Origin: Taeniopygia guttata
Lineage: Eukaryota > Chordata > Aves > Passeriformes > Estrildidae
Direction of reading: 5' to 3'
Assembly (NCBI RefSeq): GCF_048771995.1
Contig: NC_133024.1
Coordinates: 114,853,501 to 114,917,500 of the forward strand
DNA length: 64,000 nucleotides
Position 1 is the first letter of the stretch; every line of letters begins with the position of its first letter. Shown one piece after another: positions 38,401 through 50,400 of this stretch. The notes beneath the pieces are model-generated. The model saw only the letters and a program-made list of their open reading frames with translations. It had not been told where the DNA came from and did not search any database. A program made the position numbers and the translations under genes.

Positions 38401-41400
38401 TTGGGCTAGCCCAGGTGACTCATGCAGAATGTTGGGATCTAAGGATGCAGAAAAGCATTCATGGACCTCTAGAGGGAGTAAAACACCTGCTTTTTACTTG
38501 CTTCAGGATTTGTGATGTGTGGGGGTGAGTCTGAGAAAGGGGATCAGCCAGGAGAGCTCTGGGGGAGAACAGCACCTCACTTCCACCTGTTTTCCTTGAC
38601 TCGGGAATAACAACAACTTCTTACACCTTGAGCAGAGATGGTTGTTTTCTTTTCCAAGATCCAAAGCTGCCATCGAGTGTCTTGACATAACACAGAGCCC
38701 TGATGGTCTCCAAAATGGAGAGGTGTTTGGGAATTAACCCAGCAGGGAATGTTGCTAGGCCCCAGTCCGGTAAAGCACTAACACACCTGTTTAGCATGGC
38801 AGTGGTCCCCTGTGGTTTCATGGACTGCTTCCATGCCTTTGTGTATTGCTGGATTGAAACTTTTGGTGAGTAGAAGAACTTTTATTTATCTCCTGGACCA
38901 GTTTCGTAAACAGAACATTAAATAATTATTCTAATAATTATTTTTATGAGAGAAGCTTGGAAACTCAGCCAGTGTGCATTTGAAACAGGCTTTTTTACAT
39001 CCATGCTGTTGTGTAAGGGGGTTGTTAGATAATATTTTAACTCTTCTTGTGCCTTTTTTGTGTTCTGTTTGGCAAGAAATAAGCACTGAACTCAGTCCAT
39101 AGACACCTGGGACTTGTGGGGATTTTACTTCTGTTTTGGTCAGTGCCAGATATTCCAGCAGTGATCTTCCCAATAGAAACACGTTTTTCCTAAAGACCAG
39201 CAAAAAAAAAAAAAATCTTCAAATCAGATTTCATAGAGCACAAAAGCAATTCCTGTGTTTGATGCCATTGTAAATGTTCATATCTGTCTCCTCCTTTCAG
39301 TATTTACTGAATTCCTGACCAGGCTTCTGGCACAGGGTTTGTGGTTTAACAGTGTTTGTTTTGTTCAGCTGAGTCACTTTTAAAGGAGTTTCAGTTTCTC
39401 TTCGTGGTCCTTTAGTACAAAATGTGTTAGAAGTCGAGGTAGTGACAGCAAAAGAGGCAAAGCTTCTACAAAGCAAATGAAAATGAAGTTCAGGTTAACC
39501 CATCTCCTTGATATGTGTGTGCCAGCTGCATTTCTGATTATTGGGTTTCTTTTTTGCCTCAACAGTCCCAGCCCTTCCAGGTTCTGCCACATCTCAAATT
39601 CCGTTTGTCTTTGCACTCTTCCCTCTCTGCCTTCCAAACCGAATGATCCATAAAATGCAGATCCTTTGAGGAGCAGGGCACAAGCTTTTTATAAAACTAG
39701 AATTGGTACAGCCCCAAATGTTGTGGATTTCTCTCCCCATGGCTTTGTCCAGAGTGAAGGTCTGCAGTGAGCTCCTTCCTGTATTTCACATTTTCACCAC
39801 ATGACTCTGCAGCATGGTTTCAAATTTATTTTTCTTTAAGTCTACTGTAGTTCAGCAGCACAGATGTAGATAATTCTTTCCAAAGCAGTGGGTTCTGTGA
39901 GCTCACAGCCTGGTTTTACAGGGAGTAAAAAGAAAAGCCCTCCCAGCCCAGGGAGTCCCAGCTGGGCCCCATGCCCACCTTGTCCCCAGCCCAGAGCACT
40001 CAGTGCCACCTCCAGGGGACACCTGCAGGGATGGGCACTCCAAAGCTCCCTGGGCAGCCCCTGCCAGGGCCTGAGCTCCCTTTCCATGGGGAAATTGCTG
40101 CTGCTGTCCCAGCTGAGCCTGCCCTGGCCCAGCCTGAGGCCGTTCCCTCTCCTCCTGTCCCTGTTCCCTGGAGCAGAGCCCGACCCCCCGGCTGTCCCCT
40201 CCTGGCAGGAGCTGTGCAGAGCCACAAGGTCCCCCCTGAGCCTCCTTTTCTCCAGGCTCAGCCCCTTCCCAGCTCCCTCAGCCCCTCCTGGGTCTCCAGC
40301 ACCTTCCACAGCTCCATTCCCTTCTGGTTTAGGCTGAAGATGAAAATTTGAAACACTAAAGTCAGGATTGTGGAATGCATCTGATTCATGCTGGAATTAT
40401 TTTATACAGACAAGCTTTAATGTGACTTAATAGCAGAGTGCTCATGTGACCAGCTCTGCATGAAGTTTTAGTTAAATTGCATTTAATTCTGTTGGTTAAG
40501 AAGATCTTATTGAACAGTAAAATGCTTCTCTGTTCATTACACACCAGAATTTTGTGTGACAAACAGTTCTTAGAAAATAGGTCATTGGATATTTTGTGTG
40601 TACAGATGATTTTAAATTACCAGGGTGTTACAGTTTAAATTCAGATTTGTCTTTGTTCAGGAAAGCCCATCTTGTGTGGATTTATAGTCCCAGGATTTCA
40701 ATCACATTGCCTATTTCTTTCTCAAACCAATAATTCATCTAACCCCACTTGGTAGCATTGATTCTCCAGCAGCTTTTTCCAGCTCAAGTGGACACTGTTG
40801 TGCTCTGCTGTGTTTTTACAAATGCTCTTTTTCCTCCTAGTGTGTGGACATAACCACAGCCATGAACGACAGAGCAGTGGCCCAGAAAAGGCTCAATGAG
40901 AACTCCTTTGACCTGGAGGCCATGTGCATGTTGAACCGGGCACAGGAGCAGGTAAGCTGGGGCCTTGCAGCATTTTGGGGAGCTTGAGGAAAATCTGTGT
41001 TTTCCTTTCATGGCAGCTGGTTTTCCTCTCTGTTTAATCTGTTTCCAATCTGTTTAAGTTTGGAAACTCAGTTGTGGGCCAGCGTTTCAAAGTTCTGCAC
41101 TTCCTAACACTGAGTTTTGATGAGCTCCTTTGTGTATGCCATGTTGTCACTCTGAAACATAGTTTCAAATTTAATTTTCTTTAAGTTTTTGTGATTCAAC
41201 AGCACAGATGTAGGTAATTCTTTCCAAAACAGTATATTCAGCAGTTTTGGGGATGAGGAGACCTTGAACTCTATGGAGTTGGAGCTCAGGTTTCAGGGTG
41301 ACCATTCAGATGCTCAGATTTTGGGAGCACCTGCTTTCATCTGAGTGTGAATTAAGACACCAAATACCAAGAACACAATGTGCAAATTCCTGAGAGGCAG

Positions 41401-44400
41401 CAGAGAGGTGCAGGGGAAGACGTGGAGGTGTTAGTGCTGGTCTCAGTGCGGGTTTTGCCGTTGCAGATCGACGCCTGGGCTCAGTCCAACTCCATCCCTG
41501 GGCAGTTCACGGGCAGCACCGGAGCGCAGATCCTGTCCTCGGACGAGCTCACCAACAGCGGGCCCCAGGCGTGGATTCGAAAGGTACAAGTGACACAGGC
41601 ACTGCTGCTCAGCAGCACCTGGCAGCAGTGCAGGATTGCCACGTGCAGGACAAGTGCCATTCCCCGTGGCAGAGCGTGTGCCCAGTGCAGCAGGCTGGGC
41701 TCAGCCCGTCCTGGGTGTCACAGCGAGGTGTGACCACCGAGGCACAGCCTGCCACTGACAGGACACTGCTGGTGCTGCTGTGCTGCCAGTGGCAGATCCT
41801 CCCTGCCCCACTGGCACTGCAACACCTCGGGCAGGCTTTGATCCTGCTGCTGTGGAAATCAACAGGTTTTGGCATCGGCTTCAGTGAACCAAGTCCCAGA
41901 CTGCCCTTGTGTTTGCCTTGGTTCTCTCTGTTGCTCCTCTGCCTCTCTCTGGATCACCAGGGTTTTCTGGGAGCCAGAGATGTGGAGTATTTAAAGCAGG
42001 AGTTGTGGTAAATAAGTTACTTTCACTCTGATGTTGTTTAGATACAGTACAGTAGTTCCCTCTTGCTGTGTTACCAGTAGCTGATTTTGGGGGGTACTGC
42101 GTCCTCCATCCGTGTGTTTCGTACATTCAGTTACTCAAGCTGTATCTTTGCCAGTGAACATAGAGCTGGTGCTCTGCAGGAAGGAGATCTGAGGAGTTCA
42201 AGCAGCATCCACCTTCCAGGCACAAGGAATAAGGAGTTAAAGCTGCTCAGTCTGGCAGGTGCTGCAGTTGAGTCTGTATCAGCTTGGGCTGGGGCACCCT
42301 CCAAACTGGGAGGTCAGATTTGAGGTTTAGGTGGAATTTTCCATAAAAGTTGGTGTCAGCTGAACACAAAAGTCTGGAATTATAATATCCTGAAAATAGA
42401 AGCATTTTTTGCCAGGATTCACTTACTTATTTTTCCACTTCATATAGCCAAGCAGTGCAGAGAGCCAGGGAACACAGATATGAGTCACTGGCCAGATGGG
42501 AAATCTTCTGAGATTTGTCAGTGTTAATGCAGAATGTGCATGATAAAGTCTGCTTTTAACAACTATGAACAACTGAGATTGTAGCAAAATGCTGCCTTTG
42601 ATGAAGACAATCCTTGTTCCTGGCAGAGAGAACTGTGAAGCACAGGGCTATGTTGGTGAGGAAGGAGTTTTTCCACTGGGGGCTTGGGAAGGAGAGCAGC
42701 AGGGCTGTGAGGGGAGGGTTCTCCCTGTCTGCAGCACCTGGAATGGGTTCCCATGGCTCTGGAAAGGGAACAGCTCTGAGCAGCTCTTTCCCAAACCTCC
42801 TCCCTGGGGCCTCCTGTGATGGCAGTGACAGGAGGGGCTGCTCACAAGGGTGAAGTGGAAAGGGCCAGGTGTGATTTTCCTGTCCTCCAGCTTCACTCTG
42901 GGATCTGCTTTAAAGCAACCCAACGAAACAAACCAAAATAACAGCCAAAAAAACAGATACAAGCCCAACAAAACACTTCATGGGAAGAGAGTGGGAGAAG
43001 AGTGTGGTCTGTGCTTGTGGACACGGCTGCTGCGAGGAGCAGGGGAATGTTGGAACATTTTGCTGGATCTGGGCATCAGTGAGGCAGCAGCAGCTCTCCT
43101 GCCCTGCCCAGAGCTGGGAATGTGCTGTGGTCACAGTGCAGGCTCTGGGGCTGGGCACAGAGGAGGCTCCTGCTGGCAGCAGGAGGAGTTGGAGGGTGAG
43201 GGAGGTGAGGAAAAGTCCTCTCCCTGCTCTGGCATTCCTCAGCTGCTCTCCTCCCCTGCCAGGTTCCCCTTCCCTGGCAGCCCCAAGGGTCCAGAGCTGC
43301 CCAGAAGTGCCCTGGGGCTTCAGGAATGGTGGGGCTGGGAAAGCCTCCCTCAGCTTCATGTGGAGTCCTCCTGTGGCTGCAGGAGGGTTTCACAGGAAGA
43401 AGTGGGCATGTGGTTCTGAATCCATGTTACCTTTCTCAGGGGCACGAATGCAAACCACCCATGAAATGCAAAGTACTGGTTGTGTGTGACCTGGACACCT
43501 GAAATTGTGTGACAGTGATCAGTTACTAAGTCAGGCTTGTGCTCCCTTTTTGGCCTAAAAACTGTGTCTTAACATTGTATTTTTCACTCAGGCCAGGAGT
43601 TGGACTTTGATCCTTATGGGTCACTTCCAACTCAGGCTGTTCTGTGTTTCTGTGATTTTTGCCTGCAAGCAGGGCTCTGGAGTTTCTTGGGGGATGTTGT
43701 GTCTGTGAACGAATGCACATTTCTGGCTGAGGCTATTTGCTGAAGGCATTTCCCTTGGGAATTTGCCATGGGAGAAGCTGTGACCATCCAGCACAGACTG
43801 AGCCTGTGGCAGCCACCGCATTTGGGTCTCAGGAAAGAAGGAATTAGAGCAAGCACAGACACTGGGTGTGACAGAGGTCACCACAACACCAGGGAGGTGG
43901 AACAGGAGAGTGACTCAGGAGGGCAGGAAGGGACTTGGGGAATTTGTTTGCTGAGCTCTGTCTTCACTTTGCATTTCGTGGATTTCACCTTTTCTTGTCC
44001 TTTCCCAGTGACTCTGGAGAGGTAATAGCACTCAAACCAGATTGCCTAGAATCTCAGTTTGGGAATTAGGTACTGCAGGGATTCATGTGGAGCACTGGGG
44101 AGGGGACACTCAGTAGCAATCAGGTTTATGTTTTTAATTCCTGGACTAATTCCTGGTGTTTATGTGCAGGGGCCTGAGCAGGGTCCATAAAGGAGTGATG
44201 TGATGTGAGGTATAAAAAATTTATGAACAATCTCACCTTTTCCTTTGAAAAAGTGGCTTCTGTTTCAGTTTGTCACCATCAGTGTAATCAGTTCACAAAT
44301 GTGACTCATCTTTTCTGAAGGTTGCTTCTATTTTTATTCCCTTTTTCCTTCCAAACACACTGTGCTGCTGAAGAAATATCAGAGCAAGTGGTTAAACATT

Positions 44401-47400
44401 TTTTGTTTTTCCAAGCAAATTCTGTTGAGGTCTGTTTACTCCCCCTTTCCCAGACTCACCCCTTGCTTCTGGATTTATCAGCTCAATTCTGGAGCCTGAA
44501 CTTGCTCCCCACACCCGGGGTTGTGCTCAGGGGTGGCCCTGGGGAGCTGCTGGGTCACTCACTTGTGCTGATCCCTGGGGTGCAGAAAGTTCTGGGAAGT
44601 GCAAACCTCCCTTCCATTCCTGCAGGCACAGCAGAGCAGAACTCCTCTCAGGGTGGGAGTGAAGCTGAGCCTTGTGGCTGCCCCTTGCAGGACCTGCTGT
44701 TCCTGCTGGGAAACAAGGAGCTTTCCTTGGGAGAGGCTCACCTGGCAGAGCAGAGCAGCTCTGTGCTCACCAGGTGCTGCACATTGGGAAGGAATTCCTC
44801 CCTGGCCGGGTGGGCAGCCCTAGCACAGGTGCCCCTGGATCCCTGGCAGTGCCCAAGGCCAGGCTGGACACTGGGGCTGGAGCAGCCTGGGCAGTGGAAG
44901 GTGTCCCTGCCGTGGCAGGGGTGGCACTGAGATGATCCTTAAGGTCCCTCCTGACCCAAACCAGTCTGGGATTCCATGGTATGTGAGCTCTGTTGGCCTG
45001 GCTGCTGTCTCTCCCAGCCTTTCCTTTTCCCCTGCAGTTGTGCAGAAGCTGTGAGCTGCACCTGCAGGTGCTTGGGAACGCAGGGCTTGTGAGGCATCTG
45101 CTGGGGTTCTTCAGCAAGGGATTCCTGCTCCTGTCTGTGGGAAGGATTGGGACTGCTGCTGAAAGGGCCAGAGCATCTCCTAGTTCAGCACCCAGCCCAA
45201 ATTCCCTTCCTCAGGATCCCTGCAAGGTGCCACAGGGAGCAGATCGTGATCAGAGCTCCAGGAGCGTTTGGAGCTCCCAGGGAAGCCCAGGCTGGGATTG
45301 TTGGGCTGTGCAGGGCCAGGAGCTGGACTTGGATGGTCCCTGTGGGTCCCTTCCCACTCAGGAGATGCTGGGATTTAATTCTGGGAAATTCTGCTGCCTG
45401 GCACAGGTTTTTCCAAAGTGATGCTTGTTCCTTGGAGTCCAGCCCTGTGCTGTACCTGAACTGCCACCCCTGCCTTCAAGGCTTTTGTTGTCTTTGCTTC
45501 CTAAATTGTTGAAGAAAGTTAATTAAAACTGCTCTAAACCTGCTGAAGAAATCAGGTTTTACCTTCTCTTTAAAAGCAAGTGCTGACACAAGAATGTGGC
45601 TCTTGAGTGTCTCCATGTGTTGGCAGAATGGAAGTGGGATTTCATGGAATTTAGAGCACAAAATATAAAGTAAAAACTATCAAATTGTGCTACAGGCTCC
45701 CTCAAATGAAGATCAGTGAATGAAAGAGATATGCTTTTGTAAATAACGGGTTAGTTCTGACTAGTAACCGAATGCTGAGAAACCTGGGGCTTCTTGTATT
45801 CCATCCCTTTTAGTTTGTATCTGCAAAGATCCAGAGCTGCTCAGGAGTTTTTGGGAGACTCACCCTTGGATAGTTTTTAGAATGAGAAGAATTGTGCCTC
45901 TTGCTTCCCTGCTTTTGGGAACATTTCTGTTACTTACGTGGTTTTCAATGAATTCCAAACCCAGCACCAGTTTTACCCCCACATAGTAAATCATAGGCTG
46001 AGGGAAGTTGTACAAAAAAATACAATGTACAGGTAGCATTAGAAGTTTACATTCACTTTATTATTAAAAGAGAAGAAACAAAAACCAGAATCAAAATGCA
46101 GGAACTTTTTCCTTGCTGCAGACCTTTGCTTCTTCAGTGACCTGAGTCCAAGTGGGCTTCTCCTGGCTCCTTTTCCACTGGTACCAGAATTCCTTTCAGT
46201 GGGATGCACAAGTATTTGTGTGTTCTGGAATTAAATTATTATTAATAATAATTATTATTATTAATAATAAATGTGTATGTCATTGATGTGCTGGTTTGTT
46301 TGTCACATGGAGGAGTCAGCACGGAATTCCTGCTGCAGTTCCCCTCCAGGATCTGAATTCACCCATGGAAGGGGTGCTTTAACAAATGGCCCTTTGGAAC
46401 CTAGAACTCCCTATTTCCAGTTTCTGGAGTTTGTTCAGGCTCTGGTAATTCCTCTGTAGGAGCTCAGGGCTTTGACCAGGAACAGGATTTTGGTTCTGTT
46501 CTGTCCTTGCTCCAGCCCTGAGCCAGGACACGTCCGGGTGTTTGGGAAAGCCGAGTGAGCCCGCAGTGACCTCAGCAGGAGCTTGCGCTGTGTCCTTTGT
46601 GAACTGAACACACCCCGTGGTGCTGGAACAGCCAGGGATCCCAGATCCTGCCCTCCCAGCAGGAGCCAGCCCAGCTCCAGAGCCTGGAGGGAGCTTCTCT
46701 TGCGGGATGTTCCTGGAAAAGACGGGAGGAGGGAGTGGATCTGAGGGAAGGGCTGTGGATGTTGTGTCTGAGGGGCTGGGCCTGCACCAGCCCCAGCTCT
46801 GCTCCTCCAGCCACGTGGATCCATGAGGATCCAGACAGGGATTTCCTGGCACGGGCAGAGATTGGGAGCATTCCTGGCACAGCCTCCAGCAAGGCTTTCC
46901 TGTCACACTTGTGCCAGCCTCCAGCGCGGGGGCTGGACACAGCCGCGTGTTGGGAATCTGGGAAACACACGGTCTGCCGAAGGAGCACCTGTGGCTTTGT
47001 TCCCTGCCGATGGAGAGCAGGCCCCTGGGGGCCCAGGGACCTCAGTCCTGCCCTGGTGGCAGCCCCAGGCCTGTGCTGAGCTCCAGGAGCTCCCAGGGCT
47101 GCCCTGGGATTGTCGGGCTGTCCCACAGCCAGAGCCCTGGTGGTGCTGAGGGCTCCCTTCCCGCTGAGCACGTGCCGTGGTTCTGTGAGCTCTGGGAACT
47201 GCTGCAGGCACGGCTCCAGAGGAGGCAGAGCCTGAGTGTTGTGGGGTGTGCCCGGGCAGCGAGCGAGCCCTGCCCGGCTCGGGGGCACCTCTGCTCCGTG
47301 CCGGGCTCCAGCTCGTGTGCGGGCAGGCCAGGCAGGTTCTGCTGTGATGGAAATGCTTGACTTGCTTCTGGGGTCAGCGGGGGGGCACGAGAGATGATAG

Positions 47401-50400
47401 TTCACAGAATAACCTGTGAACTTTCACCCCTCTATATGGAAACTTGTTTCAGGGTCAAATCCTTGTAGCCGCCTTCTTGCCACGGTCAGTGCCAGCCCTA
47501 CTATTCACAACACTGCGGCCAGCGAGGCCTAGGTACGTAACTTTTAAGGAGTTTTTACAGTTCTTTACATCAAAGCAGATGTTTAAACTTTCTGTTGATA
47601 AGCTTTCACCGTTTAACAACTTTTGTTAATGCTCATTTGAAAGAATGTGACGACTGCTGCTGCTAAACTGGGGGGCCAAGCGCCTTTTTCCGTTAAAATA
47701 AAGAGAGGGGAAAGCAAAACCTGTTTGTTCCATGTGGAATTTCAGAGTAGAACTTGAATGTGCAACTGCTGTGTAATGAATCAGGTGGGGAGAGGTTTTT
47801 TTTTTAGATTTAAATACGCCTGAACAGCCTGTGAATGTCATGACTAAATGTGCTTGTGTTCTGTTGGACGAGGAGGTGCCCCTGGCACAGCTGTGCCGGG
47901 ATCAGTTCCCACTTCCCGAGCTGAGGAGATCTCTGGGATCAGAGCAGAGTGTTTAGAACCGGATGGTTGTCGCTTGATTAAACACATCTGTCTGCCAAGG
48001 GTCACTGCCACTTTGGGATCACCTTAGACTTTTCCTAAGTTGTTCTTTTTTGCCAAACATTGATTTGTGTCTCGTGTGTCCGCGTGAATTCCGGGTTCCA
48101 CGCACTGGTTTGGGCTAAAAATCCACAGAGCTCAGGTGGATTTTTTTTTTTTTTTTTAATTAAGTCTGTGAAAAGTTGTTAGAAACATTTTTTGGAAGTT
48201 CCCACTTCTTACTTAAAAGCACAGCGCTAACTTTAGGTCTTGTTTTACTTCTCTTTTTCTGGATAGGATCAGTTCTTAAGAGCAGCCCCTGTAACTGGAG
48301 GAATGGGAGCTCAGCTGATGAGGAAAATGGGCTGGAGAGAAGGAGAAGGGCTTGGGAAGAACAAGGAAGGCAGCGTTGAGCCCATCATGGTGGATTTCAA
48401 GACAGATCGAAAAGGTGAGTCCTGTCTCAGAAATGTCTGGAAACTTCTCAGCTCTGGGCTGCCTGGAGGTGGCAGAGGCCCTCGGAAGCAGGAGCTGTTT
48501 CCTGGTGGCTTCACTGGCATCTGAACAGATTCTGGGATTTTGCCTCAGGTTTGCCAAGGCCTGGGGTCAGTCCAAAGCTTTGTCCTTGTGGAAAACTGCA
48601 GTGGTTGTTCTGGAGCAAGTGGTTGGGGCAGGAGCAGGGATAGAAGATGCAACAGTGGGGTCAGTTTTACAGTGGGGTGAGGACAGGGCTGAGAGCCCCA
48701 AAGCTGAGCTGTGTGAGTGACTCCAACTCAGGGCTTTGGGACTTGCCTGAGGATTCTGTCCTTTTTTCTGTCCCTCATTTCATCTCCAGCCTGATCCTGC
48801 TGAAGCATCTCTGCTCATCCTCAGGGCTGGTTCCAGAGTTTTTTTGCCTCCACTTTACATGGAAGCCTCCCATGTTTTCCCTGGTTTCCTGTCTGTGCCA
48901 CAAGGGAGAGCTGACTTGGTGCAGCAGAGCCATGCAGTGACTCCCAGGCTGCTCCTTCAGCTTGGCCACTGTGCTTTGTGTGCTGAGTGCTGATGGAGAT
49001 CCTCCATCTGAAGCACCTCTCCAAGTTCTGACTGCTTTAAATCCAAAATTCAGCAGTCAGGATTTCTAATTCAATTGTTCTGCTGTGCATGGAACAAAAC
49101 AACAGCTCCACACTGACTGTGGGACACATTCCTGCTGTTCTCAAGGTTTCTTTTGCACCAGGAACCTTCAATCCCATCTCAAAGCAAGGGGTGGAAACAC
49201 TCAGAATTTTCATTTCAAGGCCATTGGATGGAGCTTGGAGCAGCCTGGGGCAGTGGGAGGTGTCCCTGCCATGGCAGGGGTGGCACTGGGTGGGATTTCA
49301 GGTCCCTTCCCACCCAAACCATTCTGGGATTTCAGGACTTGTGTTGGCTTTTGGCATTGCTCAGAATTGAGCTTGGAATGGCCAAACTCCTCCCGTGTTT
49401 TTCTTTACAACCTTTCTGTGTGAAGAAGGAAATGAAACCCAAAATGAGCCTGGTGGCAGTGATTGCCAAGGGCTCCTCCTGGCAACCTGAAACCAGGGAC
49501 AGCCTTCAGACAGCTGGGCTGTGCTTTGGCTTTCCTGCCTGTCGATATTTATGCTCATTGCAGCCTTACCTGATCATTCCCAAAAAGTTGTGCCTGGATG
49601 CAGAATTCCCTCTGCTCTTGGCCACCCAGGGCTGTGGCACAGGGAGACAAGGAGCAGGGGGTGTCGTGCTCACAGACAAGAGAAAACATGATTATATATT
49701 ATGTATTTAATATATATTTAGGACAAGGGATTATATATTTAGAGATTATATATTGAGGACAAGTAGTTTTTCAGACATCCATGTTCTTGGGTGATTAAAT
49801 GGCTAAAACATCCTTTTTTTTTTTTTCAACTTCTGTGTAGAGTTTTAAAATCCACACTGCAGGAAGGCTGTTATTAACGCACCTCCCTGGTTTGTTTTGT
49901 AAGGAATTTATTAAACATTTTTCAACATATAAAACAATATTTTATTTTCTAAATATTAAAATTTATATTTTAATAATTATTAAAATATCTACTTTAATAA
50001 ACATATGTTTATAAATATAAACCAGCCCCCAGTAAAATACAGTTCCTGGTCACAGGAAGTGACTCGGGAGGCTGCAGCTTGTTTGAAATTCCCAGGTGAG
50101 GTCCCAGAGTCTGGAGCTGGAGTGTCAGTGACTCAGCAACAAGGGGAGAGTTTAACGAGGAGGATGAGAATCCCTTGTTAGGTTTGGGTTTAAAGTTCTG
50201 TAAAGGGAGAAATCCTCAGCCTTTCTGTCAGGGATTGTCTCTGGTGGCTTCATGGCCCTTGGAAAGGCCCTGCTTAGTGGTAGCAGGAACAGTGGGATGA
50301 ACATCTGGTAAGGAGGGAAGGATTTTCCTGTAAAGCAAAAGAAACCCAAATACCACCCAAAAAAGCTGAAGGAACAGGAAGACACTGGAAGCAATTGCAG

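Larger units (their letters stand above)
41584..48266 (+). other. SON: SON intron 8
   Basis: A 6.7-kb intron. It contains CR1 3' ends (about 43585-43660, 44795-44985, 45295-45385), a short ATT microsatellite (46236-46272), a GC-rich tract (about 46490-47360) and the candidate alternative terminal exon at 47453. Long minus-strand frames in the GC-rich tract look like chance openings. Confidence 0.75.

Noticed and set aside
46572-47405. 277-codon minus-strand frame in SON intron 8
   Set aside because: GC-rich, Ala/Pro/Arg-biased, no domain, no splice or promoter support.
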